Part shown: one piece after another, positions 33,595-45,341 of the stretch | Layout of the letters: each line of letters opens with the position of its first letter | Position numbering within the stretch: position 1 is the first letter of the stretch | NCBI GenBank assembly: GCA_025506515.1 | Contig: CM046456.1 | Coordinates: 15,499,061-15,563,060 of the forward strand | Source of the DNA: Flaveria trinervia | Taxonomy: Eukaryota; Streptophyta; Magnoliopsida; Asterales; Asteraceae | Length of the DNA stretch: 64,000 nucleotides | Direction: 5' to 3' | Translations under genes and position numbers: made by a program | Notes under the pieces: model-generated | What the model saw: only the letters and a program-made list of their open reading frames with translations | Databases searched by the model: none | Told to the model about the DNA's origin: nothing

Positions 33595-35312
33595 AAGTGT
33601 TCCTGTTCTGAGCAGAATATGTCCAACCGGGATCTATCTCTGCAACTAGAAGTGATTCCTCGCCTTAGGATTCATAACACTCATCCTGCTGAGAACATCA
33701 TAGGGGATGTCACTAAGGGTGTGAGAACAAGAGGATAGACTCATCATGGGAATGTCTGCTTGTACTCATGCTTTCTATCCTAGATAGAACCTAACAAGTA
33801 GAAGATGCCTTAAAAGATAGTAGCTGGCTTGAATCGATGCAAGAGGAGCTGCTTCAATTCAAGAGACAGAAGGTATGGAACCTATGACCGCTACCATCTG
33901 GTCAAGTATCAATAGGCACTAAATGGGTTTTCAGAAACAAGAGAGATGATAGAGGCTTGATCATCAAGAACAAAGCAAGACTTGTAGTTCAAGGATACAC
34001 ACAAGAGGAAGGAATTGATTATACTAATGTCTTTGCACCAGTTGCAAGACTTGAGTCGGTTAGGATCTTCCTTTCTTATGCTGCATCCAAGGACTTCACT
34101 GTCTATCAACTTGATGTCAAGTGTGCATTTCTATATGGGGATATAGATAAGGAAGTCTATGTATGCCAACCTCTAGGATTTGAAGACCCACAACATCCCA
34201 ACTATGTGTGCAAATTGGATAAAGCTCTATATGGGCTACACTAAGCACCTAGGCTGTGGTATGAGACATTGTCTTAGTTTCTTCTAAAGAACGGCTACAC
34301 TAGAGGTACCATTGACAAGACTCTCTTCATCAGAAAATATGGAAAGGACATCTTGCTCGTTCAAGTCTATATTGATGACATCATATTTGGTTCTTCAAAT
34401 GACTAGATGTGTAAGGACTTTGAGAGCATTATGAAGAAGAAGTTTGAGATGAGTTCCATGGGAAAAATGGACTTTTTCCTTGGAATTCAGGTAAAGCAAA
34501 TGAAGGAAGGGTTCTTCATTAATCAATCTAAGTATGTGTCTGATATCTTAGAAAGATTTGAAATGAAGGATTACAAGCTTGCCAAGACATCCATACCCAG
34601 AAACCATAATCTTTGTCCTGACCTTGAAGGGGAGGATACTGATCAACATCAATACAAGGCAATTATTGGTTCTCTGATGTATCTTACTGCTAGTAGACCT
34701 GATATCATGTTTGCTACTTGCATTTGTGCAAGATATCAGGCTGCTCCGAAGGTGTCTCACTTAACTGCTATTAAGAGAATCCTCAGATAGCTTAAAGGAG
34801 CACCTAAACTAGGTCTCTGGTATCCCAGAAACAAGGATTTTAATCTCTATGGATACTCTGACAGTGACTATGGTGGCTGCAATATTGATAAGAAATCAAC
34901 ATCAGGGGGATGTCAATTTCTTGGTGGAAGGATCATCTCATGGCAATGCAAGAAAGAATCCTGTGTATCTACATCAACTGCTGAAGCTGAATACATTGCT
35001 GCTGCTAGCTGCTGTGCTCAACTGCTATGGATTCAGAATCAGATGTTAGACTATGGATTCAACTTAATGAGTTATCCTATCCATATTGACAACAATAGTG
35101 CTATCTCCATTACTAAAAATCTGGTGAAGCACTCCAAGACAAAGCACATTGACATCAGGTATCATTTCATTAGAGATATTCATGAGAAAAATCTGATTAA
35201 ATTAATCAAAGTTGATTCAAATGAATAATATGCTGATTTGTTCACCAAAGCTTTTGATGAGCAAAGATTTAAATATCTCACAACAACTATTGGGATGATA
35301 AACATTGATTAG
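33590..35312 (+). pseudogene. pol: Copia-A reverse transcriptase and RNase H
   Basis: The linker remnant (33590-33900) leads into RT: NKARLVVQGYTQEEGIDY, FAPVARLES, YQLDVKCAFLYGD and the catalytic YIDDI at 34368-34382. RNase H follows (YSDSDYGG, then STAEAEYIAAA, then HIDIRYHFIRD) up to TAG at 35310-35312. From about 33905 to the end one single frame can be followed. It is interrupted only by nonsense codons, four of them where this family normally has Gln (GLH*AP, LS*F, SND*M, NE*YA), a C-to-T pattern. Catalytic Asp residues are intact. Confidence 0.9.
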
Positions 35313-35958
35313 TTCACCTCTTTTGAAACCTTTTAATGTGTAATGTCTCCTGTCAATACAATTTAAGCCCTGTTACAAAAGATCTTTTTGAAAATTTTCT
35401 AAGTGTAAATTTCTTCCGAAGAGAAATTAACCCTCAGAAGTTATTTTTATATCTTCCGAAGCATAATTTATCAAAGGATAATTTTTCTTCTCGGAAGAAC
35501 TTTTGGTCTCGGAAGAAGCGATTGATTACATATTAGATCTACTTCCGAGGTTTACAAATTCTCCACTCGGAAAGCAACTCTATCCTTCGGAAGCAAAGTT
35601 TTTGCTTCGGAAGAAAGAATTGCCTTCGGAGGACAAATTACCTTCGGAAATGTTTTACATTCGGAAGAAAGATTCTACTGTGTAACGTAAATCTCTTGGG
35701 CCCCACACTGTAAAATGCAAAGATTTTGTTAATGATGTTGGATTATTTAACTGATTTTAACCTTACTGCCACTGTCATCTCATCCACTAAACCATCACAT
35801 CACCTTATCCTAACCCCCATTACCGCCTTCCCACCCTCTTTTAAATAATCTCGACTGTTCAATTTCATCTTCTTACTTGGAATCTTTATTTCCCTAGAAA
35901 ATTTTCTCCTCTGTAACTTTACCCAAGCTCAAAATCATCCACATTCACCTTTCTCCAA
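35313..35958 (+). promoter_or_regulatory. Copia-A spacer upstream of accessory ORF, with CTTCNGAAG motif cluster
   Basis: This non-coding stretch separates RNase H from the accessory ORF. Between about 35405 and 35665 it holds at least four perfect copies of the 9-bp palindrome CTTCNGAAG plus several one-mismatch copies. The same motif fills the LTR (40170-40435). A TC/CA-rich leader lies just before the accessory ATG at 35959. An internal promoter or regulatory role is inference from position. Confidence 0.5.
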
Positions 35959-38900
35959 ATGGCACTTAACCCTCAGCACAACCAGGTCACACTCCTTGGT
36001 TCTTCAAGGGATGTTGACTTCTCTGAAATCATCTCCTTTCTCACCCAATCACCTTACTACACTGCCCTTACCGTTAACCCCACTGTTTACTCCAATCATA
36101 TGGTCGAATTTTGGGGAAATGATCGAGCCGAAACCCTAAATGGGATTCGAGTACTGAGGTCTAGCATTTGTGGACAGGAGTTGATTATTACTGAACAACT
36201 CATTAGGGAGCATCTAGAGCTTCATGATGAAGGAGCTCCTATTGAGTTCCCAAAGGCAGATTTGGACATCACCTACATCCTTATGGGATATGGCGGCGAC
36301 ATCAGCAGGTCAATGATATACAAATTCAACTTCTCTTACAATTGGAAGTTTCTCCTGCATGTTGTTCTCCACTGCTTGTCCAATAAGTCCGGCGAATGGG
36401 ATCAAATCCCATATGAACTAGGATGCTTAGTTCATGGATTGGTGAGAGGCCTGTGCTTTAACTACTCATGATTTGTGTTCACCAATCTGATTGGGGATCT
36501 ACAAAGGGTGACATTCTATATGTATCCTAGATTCATACAACACATCATCAACTATGAGTTGGACCAGAGCATGCTTGTCTGTGCAGCTGCTCTGACTGTC
36601 CCCCACATGCGGCCTACCATCTTCAAGACATTGAAGAAGGTATCCACAAACTTCACTTGAAGGTACACCACTCTGCTTCCAGGTATGATTGAGCGCATAG
36701 CTCCTGGTGACACCCCTGTTCACCCCACAGGTGATGAACCTACACCAGCAACCACCACCATAATGCCAACACTGCCTTCTCCACCCATCACCATCACATA
36801 TCAAAGACGCCCCAAACAAACCCTTGTCCAATATACTCTGATTGAACACGCCCCTCCTGTTTAATCCAAAAAGACTAGAGTGGAAACATGGGCTCCCACT
36901 CAGTCTGAGGTCTCTCCATCCTTCTCTTTTGACCTCAATATGGGTTTTGAGTCTCCTCAGTCTCAAACTCAGGAGCCCGACACCCAAACCGGCAGCCTTT
37001 AGAATGAGTATCTACACTCTTCTGAACAGCCAACAAGGGACAGCCCCACCAGAGGCTCAATGCTTGTAGACATTGATCACGGTCCCGAGTCAGTAGGCAT
37101 AACCTCCATATCTTTTACTGACCTCCTCTTCAAAACTGATGAAGAGATAACATCTCTCCATGTCAAGAAGTTGATCTACAACCCCCTCTTCACGATCAAC
37201 AGAGCCCGGAGAAATCCCTTATCTCTAGCCCCCATCAGTAACCAATTACTGAGGTGAGTCCCACTGATGTGGATGGGACTCATACAGATTTAGCTGCCAC
37301 TATAGAAGGAGCCTCAATGGACCTTGTGGATAGTGGTAACATATCTCAGACTGAATCTGCGGCAACTGAGCACTTTGATGACTCTAAAAGAGACATCATT
37401 GAGCACAAGAAACCGGGGTGCCAAGAAACCACATCTGGTGGTGAGGCTGAACATACTAGGTATGTTACCTCATCTCCTCGTGATTCTTCAAAAGAAGATG
37501 AGGGAAGCATGAAAATCCTCATTCACGACTTTCTGTCTAAAGTCTCAAAACTTGAATCTTTGGTTAGGACTTTAGAAGCAAGGTCCGTCACTCAGCAACT
37601 TGAGATTGACAATCTCAAGGCCAAACTAGTTGAGAAACAGACAGAGAGGTCTGTCAGGCATGTACCTATTCAAGTCTCATTAACTTCTTTCTCTAGCTCA
37701 TCTAGCTCTCAAGATGATGCTACCAAAAGGGGGGAGAATATTCAGAGACAAACACTTGAGGACCCCCAACAAAGCCACACTTCAACTTCATCTACTCCTA
37801 TCATCATTGTGTCAGAGCCATCTCAAGTCATTTTGCAGATTGACTCAAAGATGCTCAGTGATCTCTATAGACTCTTCACCAAGTTTCTGTTGAGATCCTT
37901 CACAGATCAGCCAAGTCCAGATGTTGCAATGCTCTACTTTGGAGCTGAAGAGCTTCAGAGGCTGACTGCACCTTCAACCACTGTGGAAGAAGTTGCTCAA
38001 CCTAAGGTCCACATGGAACCTAAGATTCATTTCGAAGGGGAAATGGGGACTGATGGCCCAACAACTGAAACAGTTGGGACAGAATCTGCATCTCCTCTAA
38101 CTTCCGAAGCTGAAGTTAAAGCCTCAAAAGAATAAGCTGAATCTTTCGAAGCTGAAATGGAAACCGCGGAAGGACTATTTAAGATGTCCGAGGAATTGAT
38201 CATCACAGATGCAATCCTTGAAATGGAATCTGAGGTGCACATCGAGGACTTTCTGAAACTTCCTCCATCATAGACACCATCTCTACCTCTCTCACAGTCA
38301 GAATCCTCTCTCCAAGAACCACCACAGTCAAGCACTTCAAAAGACAAAGGCAAAAGAAAATTGACTGCGGAAGAGGAGAAGATTGAGAAACTTAAGAAGA
38401 AAGGATGACTTCCAACTGAGAAGTTGCTAACTGCCAGTACAAAAGTAGCTGCAACCAATCAGGAGGCTGTCAACAACAAAAGAAGAGAAGAGATCATTGA
38501 TCAGCTTATCCAAATGGGAGCTGCCAATAAAGAGACACTCCTGCTACCACTAGAGGAGTTGGTGGATCTGGAGAAGGCAACCCGACTGAAACTTGAAGAA
38601 GAAGCCAGGTTGGCCTTGGAGAAAGAAGAAGAAAAAATAGATGAGGCTGAGCTGCAGCTGAGGAGAGACATGATAAACTTCCTACTCTCCAGAGGCTTTA
38701 ATCTTCAAGAACTTTCTCCACACAATGATGATACGATCCTCTGGCTCTACAACAAAGAGCAGGATCAAATGGAGAAATAAAGGAAGAAGGCTGCAAGAGA
38801 AAAAGCAAAGGAGAAGAAGAAGGAAGGAAAGGCTAGGGACACTGCAACCAAGAAGCTCACTGAGAAGGCCTGGATGAAAGACTATCTTCGGGCCCATGGC

Positions 38901-40055
38901 TTCTCTGGCAGGCAAGTGGGTCCCATGTCTAAAAAGACACTTCAACGGTTTGTCAGTGAAATCAAGGCTGACATCCGGATGGGGAAGAGAAAAGATATGT
39001 ACAGAAGGGTAAAGGGGATGACCTTCACTGCAACCACTCCACGTCAACCTGAACCCTCACCCTCACCCTTCACCATTAAAACCGAACCTTTCACCCCTGA
39101 ACCCACATCATTATCCACAGCTTCTCCCTCACCACAACCACCCAATCTTCCAATCCTTCAACCCAAAACGCTAGCCAGAACCTCTGAACCTCAACGTACC
39201 TAACTACCATCCAAACCATCCCCTTTGCCTTCTCAACATCTCTCTCTTGAGGAGTTTAAGGTAATCAAGACCAAGCTCATCAACTGCACTACTCTGAGCG
39301 AAGTCTCATGTGATGAAGATTCTGTCAACATTACCTATGTTGATGGATCCTCTTGTTCCCTCACAAGAGATCAATTTCTTGATTTACCTAGAGGAACACT
39401 GGACCAGGCAGCTAGACTTCTAAGCCTCAACTCAGATTCATTAAATGATGAAGAAAAGAAACTTAGAAGGAAACTGGTGACTCTGCTAGACACTAAGAAA
39501 GAGGACAAGATTCCCAATTAGTCTTTTGTGCCTAGAAAAAAAATAGTCCAGTGGAGGTTCGATGAAGCTTCTCACAACTTTGTTGTGGAAAGGGAGAATG
39601 GCGAAGTCAATAGACTTAATGCAACCTCTTTGCTACACTCCAGCAGGTTTGATATTGCTGAGTTAGCAGAGAAGCCATTCTCCAACCCCTCCAACTCTGA
39701 AGCTGCTGCTCTCATCAGAAGTCATCTTAGCAGCCTTCACCTAGCCGAGTTAACTGCAAAGGCCAAGATTGAAGAAGAGTTGAGATTGAGAACACAGAAA
39801 GACAAGGAAAGACCTCCCACCAAAGGCACTGCCTTTCTACAGATGGTGGAGGGTCCAGAATTAGAACCTATAGTCAAATGGGAATATGATTATAGTTCCT
39901 ATCAACTAACACTTTTCAGAGGGCAACAACAGAGGGTACATGTTATCCAAGGTGACAGACTGGATTTCCTGTCCACCAAGGATCTATACAAACTTCTCAG
40001 CACCACATCAGGGAAGAACAAGGAGACATACAAATATTTACTCTCTTGGTGCTGA
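35959..40055 (+). pseudogene. Copia-A accessory ORF (after pol), unknown function
   Basis: This ORF of about 1,360 codons has no counterpart in simple copia elements. The N-terminal ~230 residues contain FSEIISFLTQSPYYTAL, an aromatic NPTVY segment, and FYMYPRFIQHIINYEL, matching the accessory proteins of B (CMYPRFMQMII) and D (CMYPRFLQLIF). The middle is Pro/Ser-rich, then charged coiled coil with a basic patch (KGKRKL). The C-terminus has two clear ~60-residue modules starting WRFD (39552) and WEYD (39879) and a weaker one from about 39306. It reads in frame 1 to about 37257, then frame 0 to TGA at 40053-40055, with one frameshift and several nonsense codons. It has no catalytic motif that I recognise. 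The start is chosen at the first ATG before the conserved domain. Confidence 0.75.
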
Positions 40056-40100
40056 AAGTTTTGAGAAGCAGAAACAAGTAAAGATTTGGTAGCATCAGCC

Positions 40101-40111
40101 TAGGGGGAGTT
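40101..40111 (+). other. Copia-A polypurine tract
   Basis: TAGGGGGAGTT lies directly before the TG that opens the 3' LTR. Its position and purine run fit the primer for plus-strand synthesis. Confidence 0.8.
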
Positions 40112-40976
40112 TGTTGGATCAAGAAAAAGGCTAATGCAACCAAAACTAAGTCACTTAGATAATTTTGGTACTGAATGCAAAGGCTTCCGAAGCTTAGCAT
40201 GGAACTTCCGAAGGTTGTAGAGTTCTTCCGAAGACAAAGTGAAAGATCAACTACCAAAGACAGAACTCTACTTCCGAAGTCAAGTGTATACTTTCAAAGT
40301 TCAAGCCTTAGAAGAATGAACTGAAGACCACTTCTGAAGTATGATAAAAAGAAGAAGTCTCCAAGCCTTGGAAGAAGCAGCCTCTTCCGAAGTATAAGTG
40401 GCTTCGGAAGTACTTACTCTTTCGAAGCCATTTAACCTTCGTAAGACACTGCTATGACCAGTGGACACAAGTATGGTCTCTGACACTCCGCTACAGACCT
40501 CTGATACTATTTGGCTTCTTCCTAAAGAACCATGCAGTTGACCATACTTTATTCCACTGTTCACCTTTTCATGATAGTACATGTTACCAACTTTAGTTGG
40601 TGACAAAAGGTAAGTCAGGGACATGCCCTGACTATCAAATCTCAGATAAGACTTTATCCGAGATACCTTAAACTTTAGTCTTATAGTATAGACTTTAGAT
40701 ATAGGATCCCAGCTGTTATCAAAGTATATCCGGCTGTATGTAGTATTATATATAGGTTCTCTTTGTAACTCATTGTAACAACAACTACTGCTTGTAAGAG
40801 TCTTGTATTTTGAGTTGAGAAGCAATATATAAAAGTGCCTTAAAAATTACTTCCTGTGTTCTTTATTACTTTCTATATTGTGATCAAATCCTACTAATTC
40901 TATCTTAATCCGAGTGTTGTTCTAGGTGAGTTTGGGAGAAAAACATAAGTGTTTAGTGACAAACATCGATCCTACA
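40112..40976 (+). repeat. Copia-A 3' LTR
   Basis: It begins TGTTGGATC just after the polypurine tract. The best end is GATCCTACA at 40968-40976, nearly the inverse of the start. It contains about ten CTTCNGAAG palindromes or near copies between 40170 and 40435 and a TATA-like TATATATAGG near 40748. The 5' LTR is outside the window, so the right edge and the element's own target duplication cannot be confirmed. Confidence 0.7.
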
Positions 40977-41183
40977 AAGCGCGTGTATCTATTTAATAGA
41001 TTTTATGAACGACGTTAGCCTTAGGGACTAAATTAGTTATAAAACATAAACCACAGGACATGATTTGACAAAAGATTTCTTTTTGGACTAAACTAGTTAA
41101 AACCCCGGGACCAAAATAGAAATTTACTCTAGAATATAACATATATAAGATGTTTGTCTACATTATCATATTACAATTGGTTT

Positions 41184-41229
41184 ATGTCTTTAGCATTTAT
41201 TGGTTAATGTCTTTAGCATTTATTGGTTA
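41184..41229. repeat. Tandem 23-bp repeat, two copies
   Basis: ATGTCTTTAGCATTTATTGG plus TTA occurs twice head to tail without change. Confidence 0.85.
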
Positions 41230-42059
41230 ATGTATCATGCCAGGTTAAGACTTAATTTTTTAGTCTGCATGTTCCTTTTTCAGCTCATATATATTTGAGT
41301 ATTTGATTAGGTTTAGTCACCCGTGTATTATACGGGAAGTGAAGAGTTAATTATTAAAATAACACAAAAACATAAATAAAACTAAATATATTTTCAGGTA
41401 TAAAAATAAAATTGATTAGTTGTTGATTGTAATTTATATAATATTAGTAATCTCGTGTATTACATTAGTTAAAAAATAAAATATTAAATATAATAAAAGT
41501 TTATGAAATATAAAATAATATTTTAAAATAAGATATGATTAGAATTACATATAAGTAATAATTATAAATGATAACTACAAGTAATAAAATAATAATACTA
41601 ATTTTTAAACTTTAGTTTTTAATTTTTTTTCTTCAAAAAAGGTAACCATTTTTAGAAACAAATCGTATTAAAATTATCATTTTAAAAGTTTCTTATTATA
41701 ACTTTTAAGTTTAATTTTGTAAGTTTATAACAAAGTTTACTTTTTAAAAACATTAATTTTAAGATATATCATATTGTCAAAATGCTTGATGTTTTAGAAA
41801 AACTCTTATTTTATAAAAAAACTATTTTCTAGAAATAACATTAATAAAATACATCTTTTTTTAATTTATTAAGAAATATTTTTAATCTTAAAAATAATTA
41901 AAATTACTTAATTTTTAATTTAAGTAACTATTTAAAGAAGAGAGAGGCGGGGAAAACAAATAGAGAGGGACCTAGAAATGTCACAAGTGTCATCTTAAGT
42001 TACTCTTTTAGTATTATAGTAACTTTAATAAACTCGTGTATTACACGAGTTGAATAAAT

Positions 42060-42068
42060 AAAATATTA
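42060..42068. repeat. MULE target-site duplication, left
   Basis: AAAATATTA, identical to 43073-43081. Confidence 0.85.
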
Positions 42069-42184
42069 GAGTAAATTACTATTTTCGTCTCTAAGGTTTG
42101 ACGAAAATTACGAGTTCAGTCCAATAGTTCATTTATTACACCGATGATCTAATAGTTTCAAGTTTTGTTTCAATTTCACCCAAG
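42069..42184 (+). repeat. MULE left terminal inverted repeat
   Basis: Begins GAGTAAATTACTATTTTCGT and ends CAATTTCACCCAAG. Confidence 0.85.
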
Positions 42185-42960
42185 TCACTAACACCATTAT
42201 ACTATTTCCATTAAGTTAGTGTAAATTTATAATATTACCCTTATGATTAAATATAAAATAATAAAAAAATCTTTATCAAATACTATCATCTTCATCATCT
42301 TGTCATCTTCTTAATCTAAACCTAAACCATATCCCATCCATCACCATCACCACCATTATCATTCATAACAAATCCACCATCACCCACCACCACCCACCAC
42401 CCACCACCACCATTATCATACCCAACAAGATCATCATCATCATCATGGTTCAAGACCCTTTATCCCATCCTAACCCATCTCCCTTTCTCTCTCTTTCTCT
42501 CTCTTTCTCTCTCATCTAGAAATCAAGAACCATCGAACACCACCCAACCTTTAGGCTACCTCTGACCATCATCGCCGCCTCCACCTCCAGGCCACTTCGA
42601 CCACCACTTCGTGCCACCACCTCATGCCACCACTTCGGCCTCCACCCTTTCTTTCTCTCTCTACCACCACCTCGTGAGCGATGGTTGTGGTCACTCGAGG
42701 TGATGGTGGTCTAGGGTTGTGGATTTGGCGGTGGTTGGTTGTTTATAGGTGTTGACGATGCGCGATGGCGGTGGATGTAGTCACCGGAGGTGAAGGTGAT
42801 CTAAGGGTGCACCTTTGTGTGTGTGTGAGAGAGAAAAGAGAATATAAAGAGAAAGAGAATGGAGGGAAATGGGTTGGCTAGGGATGGGGATGTGTTTTTA
42901 TTAAATTCAGGGGCAAAAATGTCTTTTTACATCATTTATAAACACTAAAGATATTAACAC

Positions 42961-43072
42961 CTTGGGTGAAATTGAAACAAACATTAAAACTATTAGACCG
43001 TTAGTATAATAAATGAACTATTGGACTGAACCCATGTCGTCAAACCTCAGGGACGAAAATAATAATTTACTC
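42961..43072 (-). repeat. MULE right terminal inverted repeat
   Basis: Begins CTTGGGTGAAATTG and ends AATAATTTACTC; its reverse complement matches the left repeat. Confidence 0.85.
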
Positions 43073-43081
43073 AAAATATTA
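43073..43081. repeat. MULE target-site duplication, right
   Basis: AAAATATTA directly after the terminal ACTC. Confidence 0.85.
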
Positions 43082-44116
43082 ATATATTAAATTTATTAAT
43101 TATACAATGATATTCTAAGATATAATATGTCTAAAATAATAAAACAGTGATAACAACTTTTTAAAATTTTGTTTTTAAATTTTTCTAAAAAAATAAATAT
43201 TTTGTTTTAGTACAACCGTATAAAAATATCATTTGTAAAAATTTTCTGATTACACCTCCCAATTTTGATTATCTTTTGTTTTTAAAAAATTGAGTTTTAA
43301 AAATATCAATTTATTTAGAAATAACCTTAATAAATAGATATCTTTCTTAATTTATTAAATATTAAAAAGTATTAAAATAATATTATTAATAATTAAGGTA
43401 ATTATTTAATAGGAGAGAGAGGCGAGAAATTTTTGATAAAAATGATTATGGTACTGACACATGACATCTTATTTACCATTTTATTAAAATAGAAAAATTA
43501 AAATATAAAGATTTCATGATCATAAGTTGTAACAAATCTAATGTTGGGCCTAATAGTTAAAGCCCTAGCTATCTAAGTTATTTTGGATTCCAGGTTTAGA
43601 AATTAATTTGTATCATCGTATTGTAGTTTCGCATTGTGATATTTTAATTTTGTTTTCGTACTTCTTTTACGACACACTCTTACCTTAAGTTCGTCTTTCA
43701 TTATTTCCTCACGTGTTTATATATTTTTGACATTCCCATGTCATTTTTAAAGGTTTAAGGCTTCTATTGGACCGCACCGGTTATCTTTCATTTTGTATTT
43801 AGTAGTGCTTATTTAGACAATGGCATAATTTTTTCTTGATTGTCAAATGTATTATTGTGACATATCTTTTATCAACGTTTTTAGCACTCTTTACCCACTT
43901 AACAACGTTATTATCACATTAAATAATTATAAACTTACAAGAACATTAACTATCATGTGATATTACGCGGCGCTACGTGCACAATTGTTATTACTTATCT
44001 TTATAAAATCAATTTAAACTTATCTCTATATGATATTTGCTTATGAATAGTGTATGCCTCCTCTCCTCTAAGCGTTCGTATATTTCCAAGGTGGTGTTTC
44101 AAAATGAGTTGGTTGT

Positions 44117-44190
44117 CACTACAACAGAGCAACCCTTAGTGATGACAATTTGGCGCTATATAACGACTTACACGTAGTTGCTAAATGCCT
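44117..44190 (+). mobile_element. Lone CACTA-type transposon terminus
   Basis: CACTACAACAGAG followed by subterminal-like short repeats (TTAGTGATGAC, ATAACGACTT, TAGTTGCTAAAT) resembles the end of CACTA elements. No matching inverted end (TTGTAGTG) was found in the next kilobases, so it is a fragment or chance similarity. Confidence 0.4.
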
Positions 44191-45291
44191 ATAGGTTCCA
44201 ATAATTGTCGGAATAGGTGTCCTCGTTTTATATAAAGAGAGAAGAGATATTATAGGACTAATTAAATTTTGTCTTCACAAAATTGGATCAGAAAAATAGG
44301 TTAAAAAATATTTAGAAAAGTATCTTAGGTTTGTATGACATGTATTTAAGAAATTTGTCATACTTTCAATCATTTATGAAGGGCAAGACTAGTAGCTAAA
44401 GATAGACAAGTGAATTATCTTGTAAGGGTTGATGCAGGCCTTTATTTCCGAGTTACGTATGACTTGGACCAAATGTGCTTGTAGCGTTTGATGATATTTG
44501 GAGTGTACATAAAGATGTCTTTACTAATAATGATAACTGTTCAAGTTTTATAGTAGACAACTATGCAAAAGTAAGATTGGATAAGTGTGTATTTGACGTT
44601 CTAAGAAAATGCTAAGTATGATGCTATAGACCCTAAGGTTGTTAGAATTTAGTGGTTATGTAACTTAATTTTTGATTTTCTAAACAACACGAGTCTAATG
44701 AGATAATGTGATATTAACATGTGAAGATGTGAAGACAAGATCATGTTTGAAATCATATAAAAATTAAAGTGGTCATGACTGTCCGGTAACTATATAAATA
44801 ATCTACCGTGATAATTTTGATTTAGTGGATTTTGTCAAACTACGTATAGAAAATTTAATATGAATCTTAACTCATCTGGATAGAGTTCATTTAAGAACTT
44901 GAGAGCTTAATCTTTTTCAAGTTTAAGTGTTTGTAATTTTTTATATGTTATTAATATTTTAAAAAAGTACATTGATCACAACTTTTTTTATCTTTCGTTT
45001 GAGTATAATATTGTTATATAAAAAATTAACTTTTTAATACCACTTATATGTAGTATTATGATACAACATGTGATTTTGATATATTACATGTATACAATGC
45101 ATTATACAACATTTATGTAGTATTAGTATCATATGCAAAATGAGAAAGAAAAATCAAACATAAAGAAATCATTCGACTAATTAAACTACTAAACACCATA
45201 TACACTTCCGGTTTTTGAGGTTAACAAAAATAAATCAGTTACGATGCATACGGAAGGTTTTGAGTTAGTTTGGTAGAAGAGTGCACCACTA

Positions 45292-45341
45292 GATAGTGCG
45301 GTAACATAATCGTCTTGATAGTGCGGTAACATAATAGTCTT
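45292..45341. repeat. Tandem 25-bp repeat, two copies
   Basis: GATAGTGCGGTAACATAAT followed by C or A then GTCTT, head to tail, one mismatch. Confidence 0.85.

Larger units (their letters stand above)
1..40976 (+). mobile_element. Copia-A: Ty1/copia retrotransposon, interrupted, 5' end outside window
   Basis: The parts seen are the end of gag (2-310), a linker with a second zinc knuckle, protease, integrase, RT, RNase H, an accessory ORF (35959-40055), a polypurine tract and a 3' LTR (40112-40976). Protease, integrase, RT and RNase H occur in the copia order. Positions 3481-33589 are a later insertion: the copia reading resumes after a GGACA duplication, so the two blocks are one element. 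Reading frames carry several frameshifts and nonsense codons, so it is not autonomous as written. Length and the extra ORF after pol suggest a SIRE/Maximus-like lineage, which is tentative. Confidence 0.9.
42069..43072. mobile_element. Non-autonomous Mutator-like element (MULE)
   Basis: Terminal inverted repeats of about 115 bp (42069-42184 and 42961-43072), roughly 85% matched by eye, starting GAGTAAATTA. A 9-bp duplication AAAATATTA flanks it, the size typical of Mutator. The interior (42185-42960) has no transposase; it holds CAY-rich (42337-42440) and CT/GA-rich (42481-42517, 42825-42865) low-complexity tracts and no recognisable captured gene. Confidence 0.85.
41452..43450. repeat. Diverged tandem repeat of about 0.58 kb, second unit split by a MULE
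   Basis: CTCGTGTATTACA at 41452 recurs as CTCGTGTATTACACGAG at 42033, each followed by AT-rich sequence with shared landmarks, up to AGAGAGAGGCGGGG (near 41940) and AGAGAGAGGCGAGA (near 43420). A further start-like copy, CCGTGTATTATACGGG, lies at about 41325. The second unit contains the 1-kb MULE. Alignment was by eye; the second unit is shorter by roughly 0.1 kb. Confidence 0.45.

Noticed and set aside
35959..40055. Naming the accessory ORF after longin/synaptobrevin, or calling it an envelope gene
   Set aside because: I see no longin fold signature, signal peptide or membrane segment. Such names in automatic plant annotations would be transferred labels, so I leave the function unknown.
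41320..41345. Transcription terminator hairpin (CCGTGTATTATACGGG)
   Set aside because: It is a short palindrome that recurs at the starts of the diverged tandem units, with no gene next to it.
44117..44190. Complete CACTA transposon
   Set aside because: The matching inverted terminus was not found downstream within the window, so only a lone end is listed.
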